DNA of 34,057 nucleotides from Gemmata massiliana (GTDB lineage Bacteria > Planctomycetota > Planctomycetia > Gemmatales > Gemmataceae), in NCBI GenBank assembly GCA_000531095.1, contig HG799466.1:807694-841750 (forward strand), written 5' to 3'. The position numbers were made by a program, and so were the translations under genes. A model generated the notes under the pieces. It ran no database searches, was not told the origin of the DNA, and saw only the letters and a list, made by a program, of their open reading frames with translations. This document shows positions 1 to 7,811 of this stretch, piece by piece. Positions within the stretch are counted from its first letter, which is position 1; each line of letters begins with the position of its first letter.

Positions 1-40
1 GCATAACTTCGTATAGCATACATTATACGAAGTTATACGA
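1..40. other. loxP: loxP site in a sequencing-library linker (not genomic)
   Basis: Bases 3-36 are an exact 34-bp loxP site: two 13-bp arms (ATAACTTCGTATA and its complement) around the 8-bp spacer GCATACAT. The four bases after it (ACGA) match the flank of the Cre/lox circularisation linker used in 454 Titanium paired-end libraries, recalled from memory. A perfect loxP is not expected in a planctomycete chromosome, so this is most likely untrimmed linker at a contig end. Genomic sequence should be taken to begin near base 41. Confidence 0.93.
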
Positions 41-1283
41 CGTGGTCGCTCGGGGTAACGTCGGCCGTGTGTCGGGCGCGGGCCGGCGAGCCCGTGGAGC
101 TCCCGCGCGAGCCCCACGTACCGCTCCGCGAACGTCAGGTCCGGGCCCGAACACGCCCCGGTGAGCGGGTCGCTCGCGTACCGCTCGGGCGGGTCCTCGG
201 GGTCCGACAGGCCGGCCGCCAGGACGCTGATCCGGCGGTCCACGCACTGGGAGCACCGGCCGCAGTGCGGGCGCGCCTCCTCCTGGCCCCACACGTGGCT
301 GCAGCTGCACGTCCGCGCGCACAGGTCCGCGTGCCCGTGCTCCCGGAGGCGCGCGAGGAGCTCGGCCTTGGTGTGGCGCTGGCCCGGGTTCTCGACGGCG
401 AACGGGGCCCCGAACAGGAGCCCGAACAGGTGCCCGAGCCGGGCCAGGACCTGCGGGTGGGTGGTGCGCGAGGCCCGGGCCCCGACGAGCTCGTGGCTCA
501 CCGGGAGGTTCAGGCTCGTGACCCCGTTCTCGTAGAACCGGACCCGGTCCCGGCCCGCGAGCCGGGCCGTGACCGCGCCGAGGGCGGCGAACACGAACGA
601 GCGGCCCCGCTGGGTAGTTCGCGCCCGCGCTCGGCGCCCCGGTTCAGGGTGACCGCCACGTGCACGGGCTCGGCCCGGGCCCGGACCCGGAGCTCGTCGA
701 ACAGGTGCCGCTGGCGCGCCGCGATGCGGGTCGCGGACCGGTGGCTCACCAGGGCCACGCGCCGGCCCCGCACGAGCGCCTCCTCGACGGCCCCGCACAG
801 CGAGTCGAGCCCGCCCGAGAACAGGACCACCTCGTCCACCTCGCCGCGCGCGCCCGGGAACAGGTAGTCGCTGGACCGGCGCGGGTCCGCGGCCCGGTGG
901 AACCCGAACTCGTACACGTCGTCGGTGAGGAACTCGAGGGCCCCGGTGAGCGCGGCGCGCACGTCGGGGCGGTCCCAGACGTCGGGGCACCGGACCGGGA
1001 CCTCGAACCGGAACCACCGGCGCCAGTCGTCCCCGTAGTCGAACCCGGCGGTCCCGCCCCGGGACACGGCTTGGTCCGCGGCGTGCACGTACGCGGCCAC
1101 CTCGAGCAGGTCGAGGGCGAGCGCGTCGGCCTTGGCGCACATGCAGTCGGTGAGCTGGTCGAGCACCAGGTGCACGTCCGCGGCCCCGCCGATCTCGAGC
1201 GGCACCTGGGCGGCGCGCCACCAGGCGCGCGGGGCCGCGGCCCGGCGCAACCCGCCGCACAGAACCAGGTGCGGGTCAGCCAC
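1..1283 (-). CDS. QueC/QatC-like PP-loop protein, 3'-partial, one frameshift
   Basis: This is a PP-loop ATP-pyrophosphatase of the QueC type, with an SGGLDS loop near 808-826 and a C-terminal zinc-binding-like cysteine cluster (LCARTCSC near 300-330, then HCGRCSQC near 243-270). QueC converts CDG to preQ0. Larger QueC-like proteins such as QatC of the Qat anti-phage system carry an N-terminal extension like the one here. GTG at 1283 is chosen as start because it overlaps the upstream stop (GTGGCTGA), which indicates translational coupling. The frame breaks near 612-620: both sides read as one family sequence (GRE, then TQRGRSFVF) and one base is missing. After the break the frame stays open into the linker at the left edge, so the true C-terminus is absent. 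The family call is strong; membership of a Qat system is inferred. Confidence 0.82.
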
Positions 1284-2055
1284 CGGCGGCCCCCCGGCGG
1301 GCCAGCTCGCCTCGGAGCTTCTCGAGGCACTTGGCCGCGAACCCCTGGGCCTGGCGCTCGGTGATCCCGTGCTCGAACCGGGCCTTGGAGTACCACTGCC
1401 CGGCGAACACGCGGACGATGACCGCGGCCTCGCGGCAGTGGGCGTCGAGGTCCGCGACGAACGCGGCATGGGCTCCGTGGTCCGCGAAGCGCCCGGCTCC
1501 CCCGACGTGCTGGGACAGCTCGCGCCCGAGGTGGTACAGGAGGAACCGGCGCACGAACCGGGCAAAGTAGTCGTGCCCGAGGGCCGCGAACCCGTTGAGG
1601 GTGGAGAAGTCGCGCACCGAGCGGCGGACCTCGGTCCCGGTCGGGAACAGTCCCGCGGTGTGGTCCCCGACGAGCGCGGCGAGGGACTCGGCGGCCGCGA
1701 GCGCGCCCATCTCACCCAGGTCCGTGCGCCGGCCCGGATGCGCGGCGTGCCACGCCTGGAGCGCGCCCGCGAGGGCCGCGGTCAGGTCGAACAGGCCGGG
1801 CTCGTGTGGGACCCGGATGTCGAGGTCCCGGAGCGCGCCGGCGAAGTCGGTGTCCCGGGCCGCGAGAGCGATCCGCGCGAGTAGGAACACGGTCCGCGCG
1901 ATCCCGGGATCCCATTCGCCGCGCCGGAGCCCCTGGACCGCGGCCCGGGACGTGGCCCCGGCGACGACGGCCGCGCTCTCGCCCTCGGCGATGTGAGCGA
2001 CGACACGCCGCCAGGGTTTGGAATCGGGAAGGCGCCCGAGTCGGATGCTACCCAT
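1276..2055 (-). CDS. Conserved protein of unknown function coupled to the QatC-like gene
   Basis: A 259-residue, alanine- and arginine-rich, mostly helical protein with no signal peptide or membrane segment. I do not recognise a named domain. It begins Met-Gly-Ser, then GRLPDSKPWRRVV, and has a helical block around residues 120-140 (RTDLGEMGALAAAESLAAL). Its stop overlaps the GTG start of the QueC-like gene by a few bases, so the two are probably co-translated partners. In Qat defence loci the gene before qatC is qatB, of similar size and also beginning Met-Gly, so this may be a divergent QatB equivalent. That is inference from position and N-terminus only. ATG at 2055 is the first start in the frame. 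Confidence 0.7.
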   Translation of the reverse strand: MGSIRLGRLPDSKPWRRVVAHIAEGESAAVVAGATSRAAVQGLRRGEWDPGIARTVFLLARIALAARDTDFAGALRDLDIRVPHEPGLFDLTAALAGALQAWHAAHPGRRTDLGEMGALAAAESLAALVGDHTAGLFPTGTEVRRSVRDFSTLNGFAALGHDYFARFVRRFLLYHLGRELSQHVGGAGRFADHGAHAAFVADLDAHCREAAVIVRVFAGQWYSKARFEHGITERQAQGFAAKCLEKLRGELARRGAAGG

Positions 2056-2151
2056 CGCCGTTGGCTCTTGGGGTCACGCGATCATTTATATACCCGTGTA
2101 TAATTGCCGCGCGGATTGGCGGGGCAATGTCGGTAGTGGCGGTTCGGGAGA

Positions 2152-2592
2152 TTATTGGACTTTTGCCGCCGCGGCCCGTTCGAGCCGGGCGCGCCACATC
2201 CTGCGCTGGCGGCGCCAGTCGGGCACGGCCGCGATCGGGCGCAAGTCGCTCAAGATCAGCGGGTCGCGCCCGCGTATCACCTTGGGGAGGAACAAGATGT
2301 GTTCCTGGATTTCGGGCGCCAGGTGGAGTAGGGACATGATCTGACTCACCCGGGCCCGGGTCACGTGCCCTAGTCGCGCGAGTTCCGCGTGGTCGGTCAC
2401 CTCACCGGCCCGGATCAGGTCCTCGAACCGCAGGGCCAGCGCCAGGAGACGCGAAACCCGCGGTACGCGCCCGGGCTCGTGGAGGACCGGTGCCGGACCC
2501 GCACGCAATTCCTTGGTACGTCCGCGTCGGGCGAAGTGGATCGTGCCCGCGACCGTCAGCGCCGGTGCCGGGTTCATGGTGCTCGCATTCAT
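2152..2592 (-). CDS. Small HTH protein, companion of the serine recombinase
   Basis: A 146-residue basic protein. The central part (about residues 57-90: RFEDLIRAGEVTDHAELARL, then GHVTRARVSQIMSLL) looks like a helix-turn-helix of the kind in ParB/KorB-like proteins, followed by APEIQEHILFLP. Proteins of this sort are commonly encoded directly after large serine recombinases in planctomycetes and proteobacteria (family recollection). ATG at 2592 overlaps the recombinase stop as ATGA, which decides the start; a second Met lies five codons in. The likely role is DNA binding that helps or regulates recombination, but no direct function is visible. It ends the four-gene cassette; no terminator hairpin is obvious downstream. 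Confidence 0.75.
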   Translation of the reverse strand: MNASTMNPAPALTVAGTIHFARRGRTKELRAGPAPVLHEPGRVPRVSRLLALALRFEDLIRAGEVTDHAELARLGHVTRARVSQIMSLLHLAPEIQEHILFLPKVIRGRDPLILSDLRPIAAVPDWRRQRRMWRARLERAAAAKVQ

Positions 2593-4211
2593 GCGATGCT
2601 CCGGTGCTCGTGATGCCGGGTGAGTTCGTCGGCGAGGGCCGTGAGCCCGGTCGGGTGGAACGAAACGGTGACGGCCCCGGTACGTCCGTCGTACTCGACC
2701 CGGGCCACCAACAGCGCGATGACCCGGGCCCGCTCGAGCGGGGTGAGGGTGGCCCAGACCGGGTCGAACGCGGCCAGAGCGTTCGCCGCATCCTCTTCCG
2801 AAATCAGCTGATCGGTGACGGTCCGGATGTGCTCGCGCACCTTGGCGGCGCGGTGCTCGGCGGCTCCGATGCGCGCGTGCAGGTCCGCGAGGCGCGTCAC
2901 GAGCGGGCCGTTCACATCGCCCGGGTTCAGTTGCCCCGCGAGCTGGGTCACCTCCCGGTGCCACGCGCGCGAGTCCTTCTCCAGATCCCGATGCTCGGCC
3001 TCGAGTTCGCTGATCCGTGTTGTGCTCTTTTCCCGGGCCTGTTCGAGCACCTGGCGGAGCAACTCGTGGTCGCGCCCGACGGCCCGGACGCGCTCGACCA
3101 CGAAGGATTCGATGGGCTCGGCCGGGATGCTCTTGGACGGGCACGTGCGGTACCCGCGCTTCTGGGCGTGTGTGCACACGTAGTACCGGTACCGGGTGGT
3201 TCCCTTGGTGCTGTGGCTTGGAGTCATCGCGGCCCCGCACGGCCCGCACCGCAGCAGCCCCTTCAATAACGCCCCGAACCGGTTCCGGACCAGGGCCCCG
3301 CCGGTGCGCCCGTTGCGCGCGAGGGCGTGCTGGACCGCGGCGAACACGCTCGGATCAACGATCGCGGGGTGCTCGCCCTCGTGGACCTCGTCCTTGTACC
3401 GCACCTGACCGACGTACAGCGGGTTCGTGAGCAGGTTGTACAAACCGGTCCGGTCGAACGGTTTGCCCCCGCGTTCCGGGCCCTTGCGCGTGGCCCAGCG
3501 CTTCGTGGTCCACCGGCGCCGCTCGAGTTCCTCGACCACGGGCAAGAGGGCCCCGTGCTCGAGGTACAGGGCGAAGATCTGTCGCACGCGCTCGGCCTCG
3601 TCGGGATTGAGGGTGAGCTTGTACCCAGCCGGGTCGATGTCGTACCCGAGCACCGGGTGCCCGCCGGCCCACTTGCCCTTGCGCCGGGTGGCCGCGATCT
3701 TGTCGCGCGTGCGCTCGGAGATGATCTCGCGCTCGAACTGCGCGAAACTGAGGAGCACGTTGAGTACGAGCCGGCCCATACTGGTCGCGGTGCTGAACTG
3801 CTGGGTGACGCTCACGAACGCGACCTTTTGGTCCTCGAACGTGCGCATGAGCTGGGCGAAGTCGAGCAGCGAGCGGCTGAGCCGATCGACCTTATAAACA
3901 ACGACGCAGTCCACCTTCCCGTCGGCGATGTCGGCGAGGAGCGCGTGGAGCCCGGGCCGGTCCGTGTTCGCGCCCGTGAACCCGCCGTCGTCGTACCGGG
4001 TGCCGAGCACGACCCACCCCTCACCCGCCTGCGAGCGGACGAACGCTTCTCCGGCCTCGCGCTGGGCGTCGAGCGAGTTGAACTCCTGCTCGAGCCCCTC
4101 CTCGGTCGACTTGCGCGTGTAAACCGCACATTTCACCACCTGGGTCGGTTCCCGGTCCGCGGGTTTCGGCTTGGGCTGTGGTCGGTTGAGCCGGTTCGTG
4201 TGCGTGGTCAT
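2589..4211 (-). CDS. Large serine recombinase (resolvase/invertase family)
   Basis: A 540-residue site-specific DNA recombinase. An N-terminal resolvase catalytic domain (about residues 27-175) carries the nucleophile Ser35 in YTRKSTEEG and the conserved KVDRLSR motif. A Recombinase domain follows (about 195-300: GYDIDPAGYKLTLN and NPLYVGQVRYKDEVHEGEHP). Next is a zinc ribbon (LLRCGPCGAAM plus a distal Cys pair, about 325-365) and a C-terminal coiled coil (about 400-470), the usual plan of large serine integrases. ATG at 4211 overlaps the DUF2924 stop by four bases. All catalytic motifs look intact, so the protein may be active. It probably mobilises the local cassette or a larger island; no att core can be assigned from this window. 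Confidence 0.93.
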   Translation of the reverse strand: MTTHTNRLNRPQPKPKPADREPTQVVKCAVYTRKSTEEGLEQEFNSLDAQREAGEAFVRSQAGEGWVVLGTRYDDGGFTGANTDRPGLHALLADIADGKVDCVVVYKVDRLSRSLLDFAQLMRTFEDQKVAFVSVTQQFSTATSMGRLVLNVLLSFAQFEREIISERTRDKIAATRRKGKWAGGHPVLGYDIDPAGYKLTLNPDEAERVRQIFALYLEHGALLPVVEELERRRWTTKRWATRKGPERGGKPFDRTGLYNLLTNPLYVGQVRYKDEVHEGEHPAIVDPSVFAAVQHALARNGRTGGALVRNRFGALLKGLLRCGPCGAAMTPSHSTKGTTRYRYYVCTHAQKRGYRTCPSKSIPAEPIESFVVERVRAVGRDHELLRQVLEQAREKSTTRISELEAEHRDLEKDSRAWHREVTQLAGQLNPGDVNGPLVTRLADLHARIGAAEHRAAKVREHIRTVTDQLISEEDAANALAAFDPVWATLTPLERARVIALLVARVEYDGRTGAVTVSFHPTGLTALADELTRHHEHRSIA

Positions 4212-4705
4212 GCGGCACCTGCCTTATTGAGCTTGAAGAAGTGGAACCCGTTGCAGTGCGAGCCGGTAATTGCCTTGGCCACGGCGCTGAGCGAGAGGAA
4301 CGTGCGTCCGTCGTACTCGAACCCGGCCGCGAGCACCTTCACGTGGATCGCGGTGCCCTTGTAAATGCGGGTGATGACACTTCCGGGCGAGGGCAGGCGC
4401 GCGTCGCTCGCTTCCTTGGGCACGGTGCCCGTGTGAACGGGGCCGGCGATGGCGGTACTTCCTTTGGGCGGGATCAGTCGGATGTCCGCGTCCCGGGCCA
4501 GTTCCGCAGCCCGGGTCCGTGCGCGTTGCGAGAGGTCGCCCTCGGCGAGCACCTGGATGCGCCACGCGATGCGGCGCACGAGCCACGTGCGGTTCCCGGT
4601 CGTGGTCGGCTCCCCGAACACCTCGGCGTACCGGGCGCGCAGCTCGGCGATCGTGAGCCGCGCGAGTGCGGCGAGTTCCCTGGTGACGTTGATCTGCACC
4701 CGCAT
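4208..4705 (-). CDS. DUF2924 domain protein
   Basis: A 165-residue protein with the features of DUF2924: N-terminal LTIAELRARYAEVFGEP followed by NRTWLVRRIAWRIQ, and the C-terminal block RIYKGTAIHVKVLAAGFEYD, GRTFLSLSAVAKAITGSHCN, GFHFFKL. DUF2924 proteins are usually encoded immediately upstream of large serine recombinases in phage-like or mobile cassettes; their biochemical role is unknown. The C-terminal half resembles small DNA- or chromatin-associated modules with a GxxYxG-type start, but this is not proof of DNA binding. The stop overlaps the recombinase start (ATGA). ATG at 4705 begins MRVQINVTRELAAL. Confidence 0.85.
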   Translation of the reverse strand: MRVQINVTRELAALARLTIAELRARYAEVFGEPTTTGNRTWLVRRIAWRIQVLAEGDLSQRARTRAAELARDADIRLIPPKGSTAIAGPVHTGTVPKEASDARLPSPGSVITRIYKGTAIHVKVLAAGFEYDGRTFLSLSAVAKAITGSHCNGFHFFKLNKAGAA

Positions 4706-4744
4706 CCTCCTCGAAAAACCTGTGGAATCGTGCCCTCGGCGGTG

Positions 4745-4954
4745 TTAACCGGCGGTCCCAGTGACGCTCTTTTCGGGCACCACAGCAAGTCCATTCGGGG
4801 ACGATTCGGCTGGTTTTTCTGAGGTCGGTGGTGTGTCAGTGGGTGGCGGAAGGAGTTCCGAGCCGAGGCGCACGAGCCCGGTGGCGAGCAGGCGCGCGAG
4901 TTCGGCGGTGCGCGCGGCGGGTGTGAGTGTGGACGGGTCGCGTGTGGACGGCAT
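4745..4954 (-). CDS. Small cassette protein upstream of DUF2924
   Basis: A 69-residue protein whose recognisable part is LTPAARTAELARLLATGLVR (about residues 10-29), a short helical motif seen in small proteins at the head of DUF2924-recombinase cassettes (family recollection). The C-terminal half is proline- and serine-rich and probably disordered. It lies 39 bases before DUF2924 on the same strand, so it is likely the first gene of the four-gene operon. No function can be assigned. Confidence 0.55.
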   Translation of the reverse strand: MPSTRDPSTLTPAARTAELARLLATGLVRLGSELLPPPTDTPPTSEKPAESSPNGLAVVPEKSVTGTAG

Positions 4955-5536
4955 CGGGGCACCTCGTGGGTGGCCCCAGCGCCCTTCGCGTCGCGACCGG
5001 CGGGCTGGCGGGAGAACAGAAAAAGTCTCTACCCGTTAATTACACCGAACCGAGATGAAGTGTTCAGAGAAGTGCGATCGAGGTATTGATCGCCCGGTGA
5101 CCGTGCAATGCTGTTCGGCTCGAAAGTTGCGCGTGTGCGATCGCACGGAAGCAAGATGCGGCTTCGAACGGAGGGTACTATGGGCACGGGGGGCGGGCCG
5201 GTCACCGGTTGAGGACGTGATCCTGTCGCGCCTGATCACTCGGGCGTGTCGGTTGTTCGAGGTACTCAAGGACGCGGGCCCGGGCGCGCTACAGTCTCGC
5301 GCACTCGTCACTGCTCGCCGGTGCTGACGCCGGGGTGGCCGAGGTCACCGTGTTCGGCGAGGCGCGGAAGTGAGTAGACGGTTGCCCGTGAGTGTGAGAG
5401 CGAGATGAAAGCGCCCAGGCCGGTTCGAGATTTCGGTTGAGTGCGGAACCGAGGGAGAGCAAGATGGTGTGCGTACGCTCAATCCTCCCGCGGCCGCGGG
5501 CAATGGTGACTCCCCCTCCGTTGTGCAGGACCGCGC
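4955..5536. other. Intergenic region with a possible decayed coding remnant
   Basis: No convincing gene is present in these 582 bases. A plus-strand stretch near 5218-5361 reads as coding-like in two frames joined by a shift near 5310: VILSRLITRACRLFEVLKDA, then LQSRALV, then LLAGADAGVAEVTVFGEARK, ending TGA. It may be the tail of a degraded gene or a fourth frameshifted small gene, but I cannot name it. A 14-bp perfect palindrome (CCCGCGGCCGCGGG) lies near 5486-5502. The divergent genes on either side (4954 minus, 5537 plus) imply promoters here, but none is clear enough to mark. Confidence 0.3.
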
Positions 5537-7810
5537 GTGAAACCCGTCCAGGCGCTGGCGCTCGTTCTCATCCCGTGCGCGGGCCTCATATCCCGGGGCG
5601 ACCCGCCGACGCCTCCGTCCGCCCCAGCCAAAGGCAACGACGCCAAGCCCGTCGCCTACCAGAAGGGCATTCTCCCCTTCCTGAAAGCCCACTGCCTCGA
5701 TTGCCACGGGGCGGGAAAGGGTAAGCCGAAGGCCGATCTGTCCTTCGCCAAGTACACGGACGACGCCTCGCTGGTCGCCGACCGCAAGGTGTGGGACAAC
5801 GTCCGACACATGATCAAATCGCGCGAGATGCCGCCGAAAGAGCGGACCCAGCCAAAGGCGGAGGAAATCGACGCGGTGTCCGCTGCGATCCAGGGGGTGT
5901 TCGACCGGGCCGACGCGAACGCCAAACCGAACGCCGGACGGGTGACGATGCGGCGGCTCAATCGCACCGAGTACAACAACACCGTCCGCGACCTGATCGG
6001 TGTGACCTTCAAGCCGGCCGAAGACTTCCCGGCCGACGACGTGGGTTACGGGTTCGACAACATCGGCGACGTGCTGTCGGTGTCGCCCCTTTTGCTGGAG
6101 AAGTACCTGGTGGCGGCGGAAGCTATTCTCGACGAAGCCATCGTCATCGCCGACCCGCCCAAATTCGCCAAGCAGACCTTCGACACCATCCGCACCAACT
6201 CCACCACCAACGCGGGCGAACTGGGTAAGGTGGTCTCGTTCGAGGCCGGTGAATACCGCGTGCGGTGTACCGTCGGTGGCGATCACGTCGGCCCCGACCC
6301 GGTGAAGGTGATGCTGCGGGTGATGGGCGAGGACGTGAAGGCGTTCGAGGTGAAGGCGCCCGCCGACGAGCCCGAGGTGATCGAGGCGAAGCTGAAAGTG
6401 AAGCCGGGCACCGGCCGCGTCGGGGTGGCATTCCTCAACCCCGACCCCGACAAGAAACGGGTGCTGCACCTGAAAGCAGTTGAAGTGGAAGGGCCGTTCG
6501 ACCCGCCGCCGGTGACGTACCCGGAGGTCCACAAGCGGCTGATGGCCCACAAGACCGGCGCCCAGCCCAGGGAAGCGGCTCGTGAGATCGTCACTCGATT
6601 CGCCACCCGCGCGTTCCGCCGGCCGGTGCGGGCCGAAGAGGTGGAGAAGTGCCTCGCCCTGTACGACGCGGCCGAGAAGAAGGGGCAGCGGTTCGAGGTG
6701 CGGGTGCGGGCGGCGCTGTACCGCGTGCTGGTCTCCCCGCACTTCCTCTTCCGCGTCGAACTCGACCCACCGAACGTCGCCCCCGGCACCACCTACCAGA
6801 TCAGCGAGTACGAACTGGCCAGCCGGCTCTCGTACTTCCTCTGGAACAGCATGCCGGACGACGAGCTGTTCGCGCTGGCCGGCCAGGGGAAGTTGCGACA
6901 GCACCTGGAAGCCCAGGTGCGGCGGATGGTGAAGGACCCGAAGTCGCAGTCGTTCCTGCACGGCTTCGCCGAACAGTGGCTGACCCTGCGGAAGCTCGAC
7001 CTGGCGTCGCCCGACCCGAAACTGTTCCCCAGTTTCACCCCGGCGCTCCGCGAGGCGATGCTCCGCGAGAGCCTGCTGTTCTTCGAGGCCGTCGTGCGGG
7101 ACGACCGGAGCATCCCGGACCTGCTCGACGCCGACTTCACCTTCGTGAACGAGGAGCTGGCTCGGCACTACGGCATCGAGGGGGTGAAGGGGGCGGAGTT
7201 CGTGCGGGTGAAGGCCCCGGCCAACCGCGGCGGGATGCTCACCCACGCCGGCATCCTTACCCTGGCGTCGAACGCCACCCGCACGTCGCCGGTGAAGCGG
7301 GGCAAGTTCGTACTCGATCAACTGCTGAACACTCCCCCGCCGCCCCCGCCGCCCGAACTGAACATCCCCGAGCTGGAAGAGCAGAAGCAACTGAAGGGGA
7401 CGCTGCGGCAGCAGATGGAGCAGCACCGGGCGAACGCCGTGTGCGCCTCGTGCCACCAGCGGATGGACCCGATCGGGTTCGCGTTCGAGAACTTCGACGC
7501 TGTGGGGGCGTGGCGGGAGAAAGACGGTAAGGCCGCGATCGACGCTTCCGGCGTGCTACCCGACGGGCGAACGTTCGACGGCCCCAACGGGTTGCGGAAA
7601 CTGATGCGGGCGGACAAGGCCGCGTTCGTGAAGTGCGTGACCGAAAAGGTGTTCACCTACGCCCTCGGCCGCGGGCTGGAAGACTACGACCGCCGGGCGG
7701 TGAGCGCGATCGTGGCGGCGACCGGCAGGGCCGACGACAAGTTCTCCGCCCTGCTCACCGAGATCATCAATAGCGACCCGTTCCAGAAGCGAACTTCTCC
7801 GGAGCAGTGA
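5537..7810 (+). CDS. DUF1587/1592/1588/1585 planctomycete cytochrome-type protein
   Basis: A 757-residue exported protein of the large planctomycete family carrying, in order, a class-I cytochrome c-like segment, DUF1587, DUF1595/1592, DUF1588 and DUF1585. GTG at 5537 follows an AGGA ribosome-binding site and yields a signal peptide (MKPVQALALVLIPCAGLIS). A heme-c motif CLDCH is at residues 53-57 with a downstream Met in KSREMPPK as possible axial ligand. Also visible are RRLNRTEYNNTVRDL (DUF1587), FATRAFRRPV, SRLSYFLWNSMPDDELF, and a second CxxCH (CASCHQRMDPIG, near residue 635). These proteins are encoded with DUF1552 partners, as here. The role is unproven; an extracytoplasmic redox or degradative function is usually assumed. 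Confidence 0.93.
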   Translation: MKPVQALALVLIPCAGLISRGDPPTPPSAPAKGNDAKPVAYQKGILPFLKAHCLDCHGAGKGKPKADLSFAKYTDDASLVADRKVWDNVRHMIKSREMPPKERTQPKAEEIDAVSAAIQGVFDRADANAKPNAGRVTMRRLNRTEYNNTVRDLIGVTFKPAEDFPADDVGYGFDNIGDVLSVSPLLLEKYLVAAEAILDEAIVIADPPKFAKQTFDTIRTNSTTNAGELGKVVSFEAGEYRVRCTVGGDHVGPDPVKVMLRVMGEDVKAFEVKAPADEPEVIEAKLKVKPGTGRVGVAFLNPDPDKKRVLHLKAVEVEGPFDPPPVTYPEVHKRLMAHKTGAQPREAAREIVTRFATRAFRRPVRAEEVEKCLALYDAAEKKGQRFEVRVRAALYRVLVSPHFLFRVELDPPNVAPGTTYQISEYELASRLSYFLWNSMPDDELFALAGQGKLRQHLEAQVRRMVKDPKSQSFLHGFAEQWLTLRKLDLASPDPKLFPSFTPALREAMLRESLLFFEAVVRDDRSIPDLLDADFTFVNEELARHYGIEGVKGAEFVRVKAPANRGGMLTHAGILTLASNATRTSPVKRGKFVLDQLLNTPPPPPPPELNIPELEEQKQLKGTLRQQMEQHRANAVCASCHQRMDPIGFAFENFDAVGAWREKDGKAAIDASGVLPDGRTFDGPNGLRKLMRADKAAFVKCVTEKVFTYALGRGLEDYDRRAVSAIVAATGRADDKFSALLTEIINSDPFQKRTSPEQ

Positions 7811-7811
7811 G

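Noticed and set aside
3..36. Biological Cre/lox recombination site
   Set aside because: It is perfect loxP with linker flank at a contig end and no cre gene; a library artefact is the simpler explanation.
2593..3249. N-terminal extension of the small HTH protein frame
   Set aside because: It runs antisense-free but out of frame through the recombinase gene; the ATGA overlap at 2589-2592 marks the real start.
5345..7456. 703-codon open frame on the minus strand
   Set aside because: It lies antisense to the DUF1592 gene, is His/Gly/Val-rich shadow sequence typical of high-GC complements, and has no domain features.
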